DNA of 64,000 nucleotides from CAVUCH01 sp963739995 (lineage in GTDB: Bacteria; Acidobacteriota; Vicinamibacteria; Vicinamibacterales; JAENWD01), in NCBI GenBank assembly GCA_963739995.1, contig CAVUCH010000013.1, positions 1 to 64,000 on the forward strand. Reading direction: 5' to 3'. Made by a program: the position numbers and the translations under genes. Within the stretch, counting starts at the first letter, position 1. Every line of letters begins with the position of its first letter. Positions 7,069-17,638 of the stretch are shown here, piece after piece. Below the pieces are notes generated by a model. That model searched no databases. It was given only the letters and a program-made list of their open reading frames with translations, and was not told where the DNA came from.

Positions 7069-9369
7069 GTGGCCACTGAACTGGCGATCGGCAGACGGCT
7101 CGGCCACTACGTCATCGTCTCGCGGCTCGGTCGCGGCGGCATGGGGGACGTCTACGTGGCGCACGATGCCAGACTCGACCGGCGCGTCGCGCTCAAGATT
7201 CCGCGGCGGGAGGTCTCGGCCTCTCTCGATCGGCTCGAGTTGTTCGAGCGAGAAGCCAGAGCGGTCGCAGCTCTCAACCATCCCAACATCGTGCACCTCT
7301 ACTCGGTGGAGGACGCTGACGGGCTGATCTTCATGACCATGGAGCTCGTGCAGGGCCGGAGCCTGCGCGAGATCCTGAGCACTCCACCGCCCCTTGCGCT
7401 TCGGAGAGTGGTCGCCTTCGGTGCTCAAATCGCCGAGGCCCTCGCGTCTGCTCACGCGGCAGGAGTTCTGCACCGAGACCTGAAGCCCGCAAACATCATG
7501 GTCGGTGAACAGGATCGGGTGAAGATCCTCGACTTCGGGCTGGCGAAGCTGTTCAGGCCCGCGTCGATGTGGGACGCCGACGCCGAGACGCGCGCCCGAG
7601 ACCTCTCGAGCAGCGGTACGGCTGTCGGCACCGTCGGATACGTGTCTCCCGAACAGGCGCTCGGCAAGGCCGTCGACGCACGGACCGACCTGTTCGCCCT
7701 GGGCGTCGTTCTCTACGAAATGGCGACAGGAAGCCTGCCGTTCACTGGCGAAACGCCGGCGGCCGTATTCGATCGGCTCCTCCACAGCCGGCCGCCGCCT
7801 CCTGTCGCGCTGAATCCGGCACTCCCGGTCTGGCTGGTGACCCTGATAGAGAAGGCCCTCGAGAAGGACCCCGACCGACGGTATGGGTCAGCGCACGAGA
7901 TCCTCCAGGATCTGGAGCGGTTCGACCCCGCAACGCCGACCTCCGGGACCACTGCGAGCGTTCCGGCCAGGAGCCCGGTGGGGTCTTCGATCGCTGTGCT
8001 CCCGTTCGTGGATATGAGCCCACAGCACGACCAGGAGTACTTCTGTCATGGCATCACCGAAGAGATCATCAGCACGCTGGCGACGGTGTCGGGACTGCGT
8101 GTGATTTCCCGCACGTCGGCATTTGCCTTTCAGGGCAAGAACCTGGAGGTCACGGAGATCGGCAGGAGACTGCGGGTCGGCACGGTCCTCGAGGGCAGCG
8201 TCCGCAAGGCCGGCAACGCAGTACGCGTCACGGCACAGCTCGTTGATGCCGAGGACGGCTACCAGCGCTGGTCGAAGCGGTTCGACCGCGAGCTGTCCGA
8301 TGTCTTTGCCATTCAGGACGAGATTGCGGCGACGATCGTGAGCGAGCTGAAGGCAGGGCTCACCGCACCGGTGATGCACCGGGCATCGCTCGATGTCGCG
8401 GCTCACGATGCGTACTTGCGGGGGATGTACGCCCGGAACAGATGGACAGACGAATCGATGCGGCGGGCGATCGCCGACTTCGGCACCGCCATTGCGCAGG
8501 ACGCCGCGTTCGCTCCGGCATACGCGGCTCTTGCTGAGGCGCAGATCTGGCTGTACTCAGGGCTGGGCGTGCTTCCAGCCAAGGAGACCGTCCCGCAGGC
8601 TCGGTGGGCCGTCGAGAAAGCCCTGGAGCTCGACCCAACGCTGGTCGATGCGCACAAGGTGCGTGGCCTCATCGCCATGAACCACGACTGGGATCGGAAG
8701 GGAGCGGAGGAGGCGCTGACGCGTGCCGTCCAGGTCGGTCCCGGCTCGCCAACGGCGCATCTCTGGAATGCGTGGAGGCTCGCGCTGCTGGAGAGACGCC
8801 AGGAAGAGGCGCTCCGCGAGCTGGAGGAGGCCGAACGACTGGACCCGCTGGATCTGCAGGTGAAGACGCAGATCGGCTACATCCACCACTTCCATCATGA
8901 TGGCGATCGCGCGATCGAGCAGTTCGAGAGAGTCCTGGCGCTCGAACCCTCGTTCGCGTTCGGGCACTACGCGCTCGCCGATGCGTGCGTACAGAGAGGG
9001 CACTACGAGCGGGCGTTTGCCGAGTTCGACCGGGCAATCGAGCTGGGCGGCCGGTCGGTGAACCTCATTGGCGTGCTCGGCTACGCATACGGCCGTTCCG
9101 GAAATCGCGATGGCGCGATGGAGCATCTGCGGGAGCTGAACGCGCGCGCAGCGGACGCCTATGTGCCTGCGATCTGGATGGCGCTGGTGCACCTCGGCCT
9201 CGCGGACCTCGACGGCTTGTTCCGCCTGCTGGACCGCGCGTTCGCCGAACGCGACGGATCACTCATCCTAGTCACTGGAGCTGTCGAGTTCGATCCGGTG
9301 CGAGAGGATCCCAGATTCACGTCACTCCTGCAGAGGATGGGGCTGGGTCATCTCGCGCTCCCGGCCTGA
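7069..9369 (+). CDS. Ser/Thr protein kinase with TolB-like and TPR domains
   Basis: A 766-aa soluble protein from the GTG at 7069, 22 nt after the ATPase. The N-terminal kinase domain (about 12-285) has the glycine loop LGRGGMG (20-26), Lys43, catalytic HRDLKPAN (135-142), DFG at 155-157 and the SPEQALG activation segment, all intact. Residues ~305-425 form a TolB/FlgO-like N-terminal domain (SIAVLPFVDMSP, VLEGSVRK, DVFAIQDEIAATIV), followed by about eight TPR-like repeats to the C-terminus (for example AFAPAYAALAEAQ, FAFGHYALADACVQRG). No membrane segment separates the parts. This architecture is frequent in Acidobacteriota, where it is thought to couple signalling to protein-protein interaction. 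The longer frame back to 6862 reads through the ATPase gene in another frame and is not believed. Confidence 0.92.
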   Translation: MATELAIGRRLGHYVIVSRLGRGGMGDVYVAHDARLDRRVALKIPRREVSASLDRLELFEREARAVAALNHPNIVHLYSVEDADGLIFMTMELVQGRSLREILSTPPPLALRRVVAFGAQIAEALASAHAAGVLHRDLKPANIMVGEQDRVKILDFGLAKLFRPASMWDADAETRARDLSSSGTAVGTVGYVSPEQALGKAVDARTDLFALGVVLYEMATGSLPFTGETPAAVFDRLLHSRPPPPVALNPALPVWLVTLIEKALEKDPDRRYGSAHEILQDLERFDPATPTSGTTASVPARSPVGSSIAVLPFVDMSPQHDQEYFCHGITEEIISTLATVSGLRVISRTSAFAFQGKNLEVTEIGRRLRVGTVLEGSVRKAGNAVRVTAQLVDAEDGYQRWSKRFDRELSDVFAIQDEIAATIVSELKAGLTAPVMHRASLDVAAHDAYLRGMYARNRWTDESMRRAIADFGTAIAQDAAFAPAYAALAEAQIWLYSGLGVLPAKETVPQARWAVEKALELDPTLVDAHKVRGLIAMNHDWDRKGAEEALTRAVQVGPGSPTAHLWNAWRLALLERRQEEALRELEEAERLDPLDLQVKTQIGYIHHFHHDGDRAIEQFERVLALEPSFAFGHYALADACVQRGHYERAFAEFDRAIELGGRSVNLIGVLGYAYGRSGNRDGAMEHLRELNARAADAYVPAIWMALVHLGLADLDGLFRLLDRAFAERDGSLILVTGAVEFDPVREDPRFTSLLQRMGLGHLALPA

Positions 9370-9450
9370 GCACACTTCTTTACTCGAGATCACGCTGGTC
9401 CCGAAAACGGTCCGAACACGGCCGGTCGTGTCCGACGGGCACGAGCTTCC

Positions 9451-12400
9451 TCAGAATGCGAAGCGTGCGACGAGCTGGAGCTGCCGTGCGGCGTACGCTG
9501 ACAGGCTCTGCCCAAAGGTCGGGCGATCGACGAAGCTGTCCGGCAACCCAAAATTCGATCGGTTGAGCGCGTTGTAGACTTCGAGGCGCGCCTCGACACG
9601 GCGCTCACCGCCGGCTCTGAACAGCCGCGCGACAGACGCATCGAGGCTGGCGAAGGCCGGTCCGATCAGGATGTTGCGTCCCGCGTTGCCGAACGTGTAG
9701 GGCTCCGCGATCACAAAGGCGCGACCGGCAAACCGGACGGCGTCAGGCGGCACTGACGCGGGATCCACTTCGTTCGGCCGGTCGTAGCCGAACGAGCCGC
9801 CGACATTGCCAGTGTTGCTGTTATCGAATCCCACCCGCGGCGTGAAGGGCCGGCCCGACTGCACGGCGAGAATGGCGCTCACCTGCCACCCGCGCGCCCA
9901 CCAGGGACCCTGCTCCGGCAGCACCCACACCGCCGCTGCCGCGACCCGGTGCCGTACGTCGTAGTCCGAGAGCCCGCGCTCAGCCGCGGGATTGCTGCCC
10001 TGCTGCGGCGTGTTGTCGTTCCCATCGCTCGGCAGGAATGCCGAGGCATCGTCGATCGACTTGGACCACGTGTATGCCGCGCGCAGGGACAACCCGCGTG
10101 CATGCTGCCGTTCGGCACGGAGCTGCAGGCCGTGGTATGACGAGGCGGCGGCCGACTCGACCAGCAGGATGTCGCCATATCCGGCAATGGGCCGGCGCGC
10201 GTCGAGCGAGCCCGGTCCGGGCACCGGCTGGTTGACGTTGCGGCGGCGCACCAGGTGCTCGCCGTGCGACCCGACGTATCGTGCCCCCAGGTCGATCCCG
10301 CGCACGCGCGCATCGAGCCCGAAGCTGCCCTGGCCGGTCATCGCGGTCCGGAAGTCAGGCTGCACCGTGTTGACCGACGGTAACGGCCGGAAACCCTCGC
10401 CCGCAGGAAAGGGGTTCTCGAGCAACAACGGATCGGGCGCCGGAAAGAACACCTCCAGGTCGAAGTACGGAGGGTTGAAGTAGAGCGCCGAGTTCTCGAT
10501 CAGCGTGCCGCTGTCGTAATAGAGCCCGTATCCGCCACGGAGCGTGAGGTCGAGCGTCGAGGGGACTCTCCAGCTCGCACCCACCCGAGGCGCCAGGTTG
10601 TTGCGATCGGTCTGCACGCCGGAGCGGGGCACCCCGTTCTCACCCACGGGCACCAGCGCCAGGCTCTGGAAATCGAAGATGCGCATGCGGTCGTCCGCAT
10701 CCACGGGTGGTTCGTTCAGCTCGTATCGCAGCCCCGCATTGATGGTGAGCGAGGACGCGGGACGCCAGTCGTGCTGTGCGAAGACGTTCCAGGCGGTCGT
10801 CCGCAGCGCCTGCGGGTTGTCGTTGTGGGCGAGCAGCGTGAGAGACGGCAGGCCGAGCAGGAGGTCGCCAAAGGCGCTGCCTGTGTATCCGCCGCTGAAG
10901 GTGATCTGACCTCGCGCGAAGAGATGGTTGTAGCCGTCTGACCGGTAGTGCCGCACCTCTCCGCCCAGCTTCAGGTGGTGGCGGCCGCGATCGATGCTTA
11001 TGCTGTCGCTCAGGTGCAGCGTGTGCGTCCGCCGTGACACCGGCAGATTGGGGTCGTCGCCGAGCGTCTCGAATCCCGCCAGCACGAACGTCGGGTACCC
11101 ACTGTCCGTCGACGGCAGGGAGGGCCCGGCGATCCCCAGTTCCTCGAAGCCGTCGCTGCCGCGCGCGAGGGGCGCGTTCTCCCTCCGAAGCCGGTTCCAG
11201 CCGAAGCGGACCTCGTTGAAGATGCCGCGTGGCAGCACCTGTGAGAGGCCGGCCGCCGCGTTCTGTCCGACGTCCAGCACGGACGTGCCAAACCCCGGCA
11301 CGTTGCGTCCACGTGCCGGGAACGGCTGCTCACGATCGTCGGCGGCCAGGCTGTAGCGGAGGAAGAACGGGTTCTCACGCCACCGGTGGTGATCCGTCTT
11401 GAGCGTCACCTGAAGGCCGTCACGCGAACCCTCGGGCGAGGAGGCGAGGTTCTGCCCCGCCGACGCGCGGTTCGGCTCGGGATACAACGCGGCGACGCTC
11501 ACGCCCGCTGGGTCGAGGCGATCGGCGGGAATCCGATTGCCCGCGAACGGGGCTCCCGTCAACGGGTCGCGCAGCACGAAGCCGCTGGCACTGAAATCGC
11601 CGGCGCGCTCCTCAAGCGTAGGCACGTGGCTCACGCGGGTTTCGGCGGCCCGCGTCCACAGGCCGTCGACGCTGACGAAGTAGAAGCTCGGAAGCCGTGC
11701 GATCGGCCCGCCCGCGGTGCCGCCGAACTGGTGCCTGCGGAACAGCGGCGCCGGCTCACCGGGCGGGTCGAACACCCCCTGGGCGTCGAGCGCTTCGGTA
11801 CGCCAGGTACTCGAACAGCGAACCCCGCGCCCGGCTTCCCCCGGATCTGGTGACAACGTTCACTTGCGCACCGCTGTTGCGTCCGTACTCGGCGTCGTAC
11901 GTGTTCTGGACCAGCGTGAACTCCTGGACCGAATCGAGGCTTGGCGTGACCACCAGCCGGTTGAGGAACAGATCGTTGTTGTCCACGCCGTCGAGCAGGA
12001 AGTTGTTCGCCGCTTCGCGCGCGCCCGATGCGTTCACGCCGACGTTCGCCTGCGTGGACAACCGCGAGCCGGGTGCAGGTGTCGCGGCCCCGGGCGACTG
12101 GTAGGTGAACTGAAGAAAGTCGCGGTTCTCGACGGGCATCATCACGAGCAGCCGACCCTCGAACGACTCACCGAGGGTGCTGCCACCCGCTCGCAGCCGG
12201 CCGGCATCGGCACTCACGACAACCGATTCCTCGAACGGGCCTGCGATGAGAACGAGGTCGAGGTTGCCCTTCCCGCCGGCCTCGAGGCGCAGGTCCGTCA
12301 CAACGTCCTTCTTGAACCCTGCCAGGCTGGCGGTCGCGGTGTAGTGTCCGGCCGGCAAGAGCGACACGACGACCGTTCCGGCATTCGTGGTGGTCGTCAC

Positions 12401-12598
12401 GCGCTCCACCGCAGTCGCCTGGTTCAGGAGGCGGACCTCAACGCCAGGCAGCAGGGCCCCCGCCGAATCGCGTGCTTCGATGACGAGCGTCGCGGTTGCG
12501 GTCTGCGCCCCGGCAAGTACGGTCGAGCATGTCAAGGCGCCAACCAGAGCAAGCATTCGCCGGAGGACGAGTGCCGTGCAGCCGATTGTGCCAGCCAT
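9451..12598 (-). pseudogene. TonB-dependent receptor with carboxypeptidase-regulatory domain, frame-broken
   Basis: An outer-membrane receptor of the acidobacterial oar/SusC-like type. The N-terminal part has a signal peptide (LVGALTCSTVLAGAQ), a carboxypeptidase-regulatory beta-sandwich (ATLVIEARDSAGALLPGV) and a plug domain (NNFLLDGVDNND, VQEFTLVQNTYDAEYGR). The remaining roughly 785 residues, in the next frame, form the beta-barrel, ending in an aromatic C-terminus (QLQLVARFAF). The frames join at GSLFEYL/RTEALDAQG if one base is removed from the CC at about 11803-11804 (plus strand). Total length is about 1050 aa, normal for the family, so a sequence error is more likely than true inactivation. 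The start is uncertain: ATG 12598 or ATG 12556 gives a plausible signal peptide, and no Shine-Dalgarno is clear. The ligand is unknown; such receptors often take up glycans or protein-derived peptides. Confidence 0.82.
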
Positions 12599-12847
12599 GC
12601 GGCGTGGGCAGCTCACTTCGAGCGGACAGAGGAGATACGGCAAAACGATCGACATGATACGAGGATCATTGTGCACCGGCTCGTCTGGAGAGGGCCATGA
12701 CGCGGGCGGACGCTGTCCGCGCCCGCAGGCTGATGCGCGACGGCAAATCGAGTTCCGGTTCGACCGCGCGCCGAGATTCACTCGGCGCCAAGCACGATGG
12801 CGGGCACGACGACAGCACTCGAGAGCCATGATTCTTTACACTGTTCC

Positions 12848-13819
12848 ATGCGCCTGACGTTCACGTGCCTTCTGTTCATGCTGATCCTGCCGGTTCCGCG
12901 ATCAGCCTGGGCCTGGAATGCCACGGGGCACGAGGTGGTCGCCCGGATCGCGTGGAACACGATGACGCCGGCCGTACGACAGCGGGTGATGGCGCTGCTC
13001 GAGGCGGCCCCGAGCGATGCGTGCCTCGTCGACCTGCTGCCGGCCGACGGGCGGCCGATCGCGGCACGGCGACGCGAGTTCTTCCTGCGCGCGAGCACAT
13101 GGGCCGACATCGTGCGCCCTGGCGAGAACGACACGCGGCCCTGCACTCGCTTCAACAGGGCCGAGTGGCACCACATCAACTACTTCTGGCAGGGCGTTTC
13201 GGGTGTGACGGGCATCGATCGTCCAACAGACCGTTCGGATCTCACGCCACCGACCAGCAACGTGGTGTCGCAGCTCCCGCTGCTGAGGGCCCTCGCAGCC
13301 TGTGCGACGCCCCAATGCGGCTCCACCGCCGCTGAGCGCGCGATCGCGCTCGCCTGGATTCTGCACCTCGTCGGTGACATGCACCAGCCGCTGCACACGA
13401 ACGCGCGCATCACATCGCAGCCCAACGAGCAGAAGGGCGATCAGGGCGGGAACCTGTTCGTGCTCCAGACGGGGCCGCCGGTACTCAGGCTTCACGGCTA
13501 CTGGGACAGCATCGTCGATCGCTCGGTGCCAAGGCGTGATGATGAGTCACAACCGGCGTACGTCGATCGGGTCGCGGTCCGCCTCACGAGGAAGCACCCC
13601 CGCGCCGCTGCTCTCGCACGGCTCCGGCCGGGAGACTTCGACGCTTGGGCCAGGGAAGGGTTCGAAAGGGCGAAGACGTCCGTGTACCCGGCGACGTTGA
13701 AGCGCGGCGAACTGCCAAGCGAGGACTACCGCGTGGAGGCCTTCAGAATCGCCGAACAGACGATTGCGCTCGCCGGGTACCGGCTGGGGGATCTCCTGAA
13801 CCGGATGTTCGGGTCCTGA
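12848..13819 (+). CDS. Secreted S1/P1-family zinc nuclease
   Basis: A 323-aa protein with a signal peptide predicted to be cut at SAWA-W, which places Trp23 at the mature N-terminus. In S1/P1 nucleases this N-terminal Trp and the His five residues on (here WNATGH, His28) bind zinc. Further zinc ligands and conserved motifs follow: EWHHINYFW, AWILHLVGDMHQPLH, GDQGGN and LHGYWDS. Expected activity is 3'-nucleotidase and single-strand DNA/RNA hydrolysis in the periplasm or outside. The ATG at 12848 is chosen because the earlier in-frame start would put a polar stretch before the signal peptide. There is no Shine-Dalgarno, but TACACT lies at 12837-12842, five bases before the ATG, suggesting a leaderless transcript. 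Confidence 0.93.
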   Translation: MRLTFTCLLFMLILPVPRSAWAWNATGHEVVARIAWNTMTPAVRQRVMALLEAAPSDACLVDLLPADGRPIAARRREFFLRASTWADIVRPGENDTRPCTRFNRAEWHHINYFWQGVSGVTGIDRPTDRSDLTPPTSNVVSQLPLLRALAACATPQCGSTAAERAIALAWILHLVGDMHQPLHTNARITSQPNEQKGDQGGNLFVLQTGPPVLRLHGYWDSIVDRSVPRRDDESQPAYVDRVAVRLTRKHPRAAALARLRPGDFDAWAREGFERAKTSVYPATLKRGELPSEDYRVEAFRIAEQTIALAGYRLGDLLNRMFGS

Positions 13820-13978
13820 TCGGCTCAGGCCCACGCTCCGGGCCCGTAGTCTTTGGCCGGCCGCCAGCACGCCGACCGCGCAGCGCCGAGCGCGAGAGCA
13901 TCCCACCGGGAGGCGTGCTGGCGATTCCCGTCTCGTTTGCCCGTATGATGGTCCCGCTTCGCCGCAAGGGAGAGTGAG

Positions 13979-15387
13979 GTGCTGTTCGAACGATTCGAGG
14001 ACGAGGGACTGTCGCAGGTACCTGGTACGCAATAGGGTGCGAGGGTGCGTGCACCGTGGCCCTTGTCGATCCCCGGCGCGACATCGACGTGTATCTCGAG
14101 TTCGCCACCGCGCGGCACGTGCGGATCACGCATGTGCTCGAAACACACATCCACGCGGATTTCTCCTCCGGCGCGCGCGAGCTGGCCGAGCGCACTGGCG
14201 CGTCGCTCTGCCTGTCGGCGTACGACGCCGGCGAGCTCTACGAGGTCGCGTTCCCGCACCACGAGCTTCGAGACGGCGACCACCTCGAGCTCGGTCGCGT
14301 CCGCATCCGGGCGGTGCACACTCCTGGACACACGCCCGAGCACCTCTCGTTTCTCGTCTATGACACGGTTCGTACGACGGCGGCGCCCGAGCTGCTGCTC
14401 TCTGGTGACTTCCTCTTCGTTGGATCGGTCGGCCGTCCCAATCTCATCGGAGACGACACGAAGTTGATGCTGGCCAACCGGCAGTACGACAGCGTGGAGA
14501 AGATCGCCCGGCTCCCGGATGGCCTCGAGGTGCACCCCGGGCACGGCGCGGGTTCGCTGTGCGGCGCCGGCATCAGCGCACGCCCGATGTCCACGCTCGG
14601 CTTCGAGCGCGTGGCGAATCCATTCCTGCGCGCCGGCCTGAGTCGTGAGGCGTTCGTCGAACGCCTTCTCGGCGACCTGCCGCCGTTCCCCTCGTACTAC
14701 CGGCGGATGAAGATAGTGAACGCGCAGGGCCCGCCCTCGCTCAACGGCATTCCCGGTGGGCGGCCGCTGCCCGCAGGCGAGTTCCACGCGCTGATGGAAC
14801 AGGGACATCTCGTCGTCGATCTGCGCGACCAGATCGCGTTCGGCGGCGCGCACATCCCGGGCGCCTTCGGGCTGGGCGTCGGGCCGAACCTGTCGGCCTG
14901 GGCGGCGTGGGTCGTGCCCTACGATCGCCCCCTGCTGCTCGTGGCGGACGAACCTTCTCAGACGTCCGAAGCGGCGCGGGCGCTGGTTCGGGTGGGGCTG
15001 GACGACATGCGAGGCCACCTCCAGGGCGGCATGCAGGCCTGGACTGAGGCGGGCTACCCGCTCGCCGTGCTGAAGCAGGAGTCGCCCGCCGAACTGCTGT
15101 CGAAGCTGTCGAGAGAACCCCGCCTGCAGGTCGTCGATGTGCGCACGGACGATGAGTGGCGGCGCGGCCACATCTGTGGAGCGACACACATGATGGGCGG
15201 TGACGTGCCGGAGCGCGCACCGGAACTGGCGCGCGCGGGCGCGCCACTCGCGCTCGTGTGCCAGACAGGGTATAGATCGACCGTCGCGGCCAGTGTCCTG
15301 GCACGCGCCGGGCTCCCAGATGTCCGCAGCGTCACCGGCGGCATGAACGCGTGGCAGCGTGCGGGATTGCCGGTGTGCACCGAGTGA
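13979..15387 (+). pseudogene. CstB-like persulfide dioxygenase/sulfurtransferase (MBL + two rhodanese domains), N-terminus out of frame
   Basis: The body (continuous from 14056, about 443 aa) is a metallo-beta-lactamase fold with THIHAD (residues 30-35 of that frame), HTPGHTPEHLSF, LLSGDFLF and HPGHGAGSLCG, then a first rhodanese-like domain without the active-site Cys (DLRDQIAFGGAHIPGA) and a second with an intact active-site loop, C402-QTGYRS. This MBL/pseudo-rhodanese/rhodanese order is that of CstB, which oxidises persulfides and transfers sulfane sulfur. The usual first residues are encoded just upstream from a GTG at 13979 (MLFERFEDEGLSQ) but in another frame, ending at a TAG at 14033; the body frame can be read back to I-G-C-E-G-A-C-T-V. 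One missing or two extra bases at about 14018-14035 would explain this. Alternatively, translation starts in the body frame at a GTG near 14056. Confidence 0.8.
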
Positions 15388-15453
15388 ACGACGATTGATG
15401 GCGTGTCAACGAGGCGGCGGCCTGTCGCCAACCACCTGTCCATAAGGAATCCC

Positions 15454-16248
15454 ATGTCACTGAACCGAGCCTTCATGCGCGCGACCGTTACCGGCGGCGT
15501 CCTCATTGCCGCCGGCGCATTTGTCCTTGCACAGCAGCCCGCCGCCACTCCGGCAGCCTCACCTCCCCGCGACCCGCATGCGAACGAAGTACCCGCGCCC
15601 AAGAACCCGCCCCGGGTGGTGATGGCCGGCGCTGCCCCTGGCGCGCCGCCTGCCGACGCCATCGTGCTCTTCGACGGGACCGATCTGTCGAAGTGGGAGA
15701 AGGAGAAGGGTGGCGGTCCGGCTGAGTGGACGGTCGCCGACGGCGCCATGATTGTGAAGCCCAAGACCGGGGGCATCCGAACGAAGCAGGGATTCGGCGA
15801 CGTGCAGCTGCACATCGAATGGGCCGCGCCGTCGCCAGCACGCGGCTCAGGGCAGGACCGCGGCAACAGCGGCGTGTTCTTCCAGAGCATCTACGAGGTG
15901 CAGGTGCTCGACTCGTTCGAGAACGAGACCTACTGGCACGGCTCGGCGGGCTCGGTGTACAAGCAGTACGCCCCGCTGGTGAATGTGAGCCGCAAGCCGG
16001 GAGAGTGGCAGACGTACGACATCGTGTATCACGCGCCGGCGTTCAATGCGGACGGCCGCGTGACGAAGCAGGCCACGTTCACGGTGTTTTACAACGGCGT
16101 TCTCGTCCAGGATCACGTGGCGGTGATGGGCGTCACGACCAACGAGGGCCCGCCGTACTACAAAGCGCACGCGGACAAGCTGCCGCTGTCCCTGCAGGAC
16201 CACGATCACACGGTGCGGTTTCGCAATATCTGGGTGCGAGAACTGTAG
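15454..16248 (+). CDS. 3-keto-disaccharide hydrolase (DUF1080/3KGlu domain), exported
   Basis: A 264-aa protein with a signal peptide (ATVTGGVLIAAGAFVLAQ). The mature part carries the DUF1080 concanavalin-like fold: IVLFDGTDLSKWE, WTVADGAMIVKP, DVQLHIEWAAP, GNSGVFFQSIYEVQVLDSF and VRFRNIWVREL, all typical of 3-keto-glycoside hydrolases that cleave oxidised disaccharides. The ATG at 15454 follows AAGGAA by four bases. It ends before a bidirectional hairpin (16276-16305) shared with the convergent MFS gene. Substrate specificity is not predictable from sequence. Confidence 0.9.
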   Translation: MSLNRAFMRATVTGGVLIAAGAFVLAQQPAATPAASPPRDPHANEVPAPKNPPRVVMAGAAPGAPPADAIVLFDGTDLSKWEKEKGGGPAEWTVADGAMIVKPKTGGIRTKQGFGDVQLHIEWAAPSPARGSGQDRGNSGVFFQSIYEVQVLDSFENETYWHGSAGSVYKQYAPLVNVSRKPGEWQTYDIVYHAPAFNADGRVTKQATFTVFYNGVLVQDHVAVMGVTTNEGPPYYKAHADKLPLSLQDHDHTVRFRNIWVREL

Positions 16249-16275
16249 GTCTCGCGCAACGGGACTCAGGCTGAG

Positions 16276-16305
16276 ACCGGGGCCGGCCGACACGGCGGCC
16301 CCGGT
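16276..16305. terminator. Bidirectional hairpin between convergent genes
   Basis: ACCGGGGCC (16276-16284) and GGCCCCGGT (16297-16305) form a perfect 9-bp stem between the 3' ends of the plus-strand hydrolase and the minus-strand MFS gene. There is no T-tract on either side. Confidence 0.5.
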
Positions 16306-16310
16306 GCCTC

Positions 16311-17606
16311 TCAGACGGGAGGCTCCGTCCTCACCTCCACTGCGTCCGGATCCGTGCCCGTCTCTGCCGGCTCGACGAGCAGGCCTGCCTTGTCGGCCCA
16401 CAACCAGTAGACAGCCGTCATCGAGCTCAGGACCCCGGACCAGGCGCCGATGGTGCGCGGGCTCACGTGCTGCGACGCCAGCCCCGCACTCAGCATCGAC
16501 AGCATCATGGTTGCCCACACGAGCGACTCGTTCGTCGAGAAGACGCGTCCGCGGAAGCTGTCGGCCACGTGGCGCAGCATGAGCGTGGTGTTGAGCACCG
16601 AGCTCACCCCGACCGCGGCGCGCGAGAGGCCGATGAACACCAGCGCCCACGCGAACGATTCCATCTGGCTGAAGACGATGTAGGCCCCTCCGTGGACCAG
16701 GTAGCAGACGGCCACCAGGCGCTTGTACATCCGGAAGGTGATCCGCGGCCCGATCTGATGTGCGGCCGTGCCACCGATGATGAGGCCGAGGCCGGCGCAG
16801 CCCCAGAGCACCCCGATGCCTGCCGCGCCGCGATCGAACACCACCTCACCAAACAACGTGAAGAGGATCTGGGCGGCGCCGCCGCCGGATGCCCAGCCGA
16901 TCCCGAGCAGGGCAATGGCCAGGATGAGCGGCTGCCGCCGCATGTAACGCAGTCCCTCCAGGTACTCGTGCCAGGGCCGCGCTATCGGTGCGCCGGCGAG
17001 CGCCGCTCCAGGCGCGCGGTAGCCCCCCTCAGGCGGGCGCATGCGCGAGATCGCCCAGGCGGAGAACAGGAACGACCCGCTGTTCAGGACGAACGCCGCC
17101 GTGTAGCCGAGCGTTGCGGCGCTGATCCCCGCGGTCATCGTGCCGACCGTCAACGTCACCCACTGCGTGGTCTGGGTCAGGGCGTTGGCCGTGTGGAGCT
17201 CGTCGCTGCTGGCGATGCGCGGCAGGATGGCCGCGCGACCACTCGTGAAGAAAGGCGATGCGAACATCAGCAGACCGCTCAGCACCAGCAGCAACCATGT
17301 GCGGGGCGCGTGCACGGTCGCGATGAACCCCAGCGCCAGGACCGCTCGTACGAGATCGCTGACAATCATGATCCGGCGCCGATCGATCCGGTCGAGCAGC
17401 ACGCCGGCGACCGGGCCCGCCAGGATGGCCGGCACGGCCCGCGCCAGCATTACGCCGCTCACGATCAGGCCTGACCCGGTCGTCTGCATGACGAGGCTGA
17501 AGACCGCAATGTTGTTGAAGTGATCGCCGATTTCGCTGACGACCTGCCCGGTCCAGGCGTAGCGGTAGTTGCGGTTCGACCTGAGGAGCTGAGAGAACGA
17601 CGACAA
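16311..17606 (-). CDS. MFS transporter (EntS/MFS_3-type exporter)
   Basis: A 431-aa integral membrane protein with about 12 hydrophobic segments. The N-terminal RSNRNYRYAWTGQVVSEIGDHF and the motif-A-like loop GVLLDRIDRRRIM match the MFS_3 group that includes enterobactin and drug exporters. The only start giving full length is a TTG at 17606 with no clear Shine-Dalgarno, so a slightly different start is possible. It lies 32 nt downstream of the conserved hypothetical gene at 17639 and may be co-transcribed with it. The substrate is unknown. Confidence 0.85.
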   Translation of the reverse strand: MSSFSQLLRSNRNYRYAWTGQVVSEIGDHFNNIAVFSLVMQTTGSGLIVSGVMLARAVPAILAGPVAGVLLDRIDRRRIMIVSDLVRAVLALGFIATVHAPRTWLLLVLSGLLMFASPFFTSGRAAILPRIASSDELHTANALTQTTQWVTLTVGTMTAGISAATLGYTAAFVLNSGSFLFSAWAISRMRPPEGGYRAPGAALAGAPIARPWHEYLEGLRYMRRQPLILAIALLGIGWASGGGAAQILFTLFGEVVFDRGAAGIGVLWGCAGLGLIIGGTAAHQIGPRITFRMYKRLVAVCYLVHGGAYIVFSQMESFAWALVFIGLSRAAVGVSSVLNTTLMLRHVADSFRGRVFSTNESLVWATMMLSMLSAGLASQHVSPRTIGAWSGVLSSMTAVYWLWADKAGLLVEPAETGTDPDAVEVRTEPPV

Positions 17607-17638
17607 CGGTTCGGGCGATCAGAGCACTGCCGAGGCGC

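Noticed and set aside
14031..14033. TAG near the start of the CstB-like gene as a recoded codon
   Set aside because: TAG is not used for selenocysteine, and the downstream protein is in another frame.
13825..15189. 454-codon minus-strand frame over the CstB-like gene
   Set aside because: The plus strand encodes clear MBL and rhodanese motifs; the antisense frame has none.
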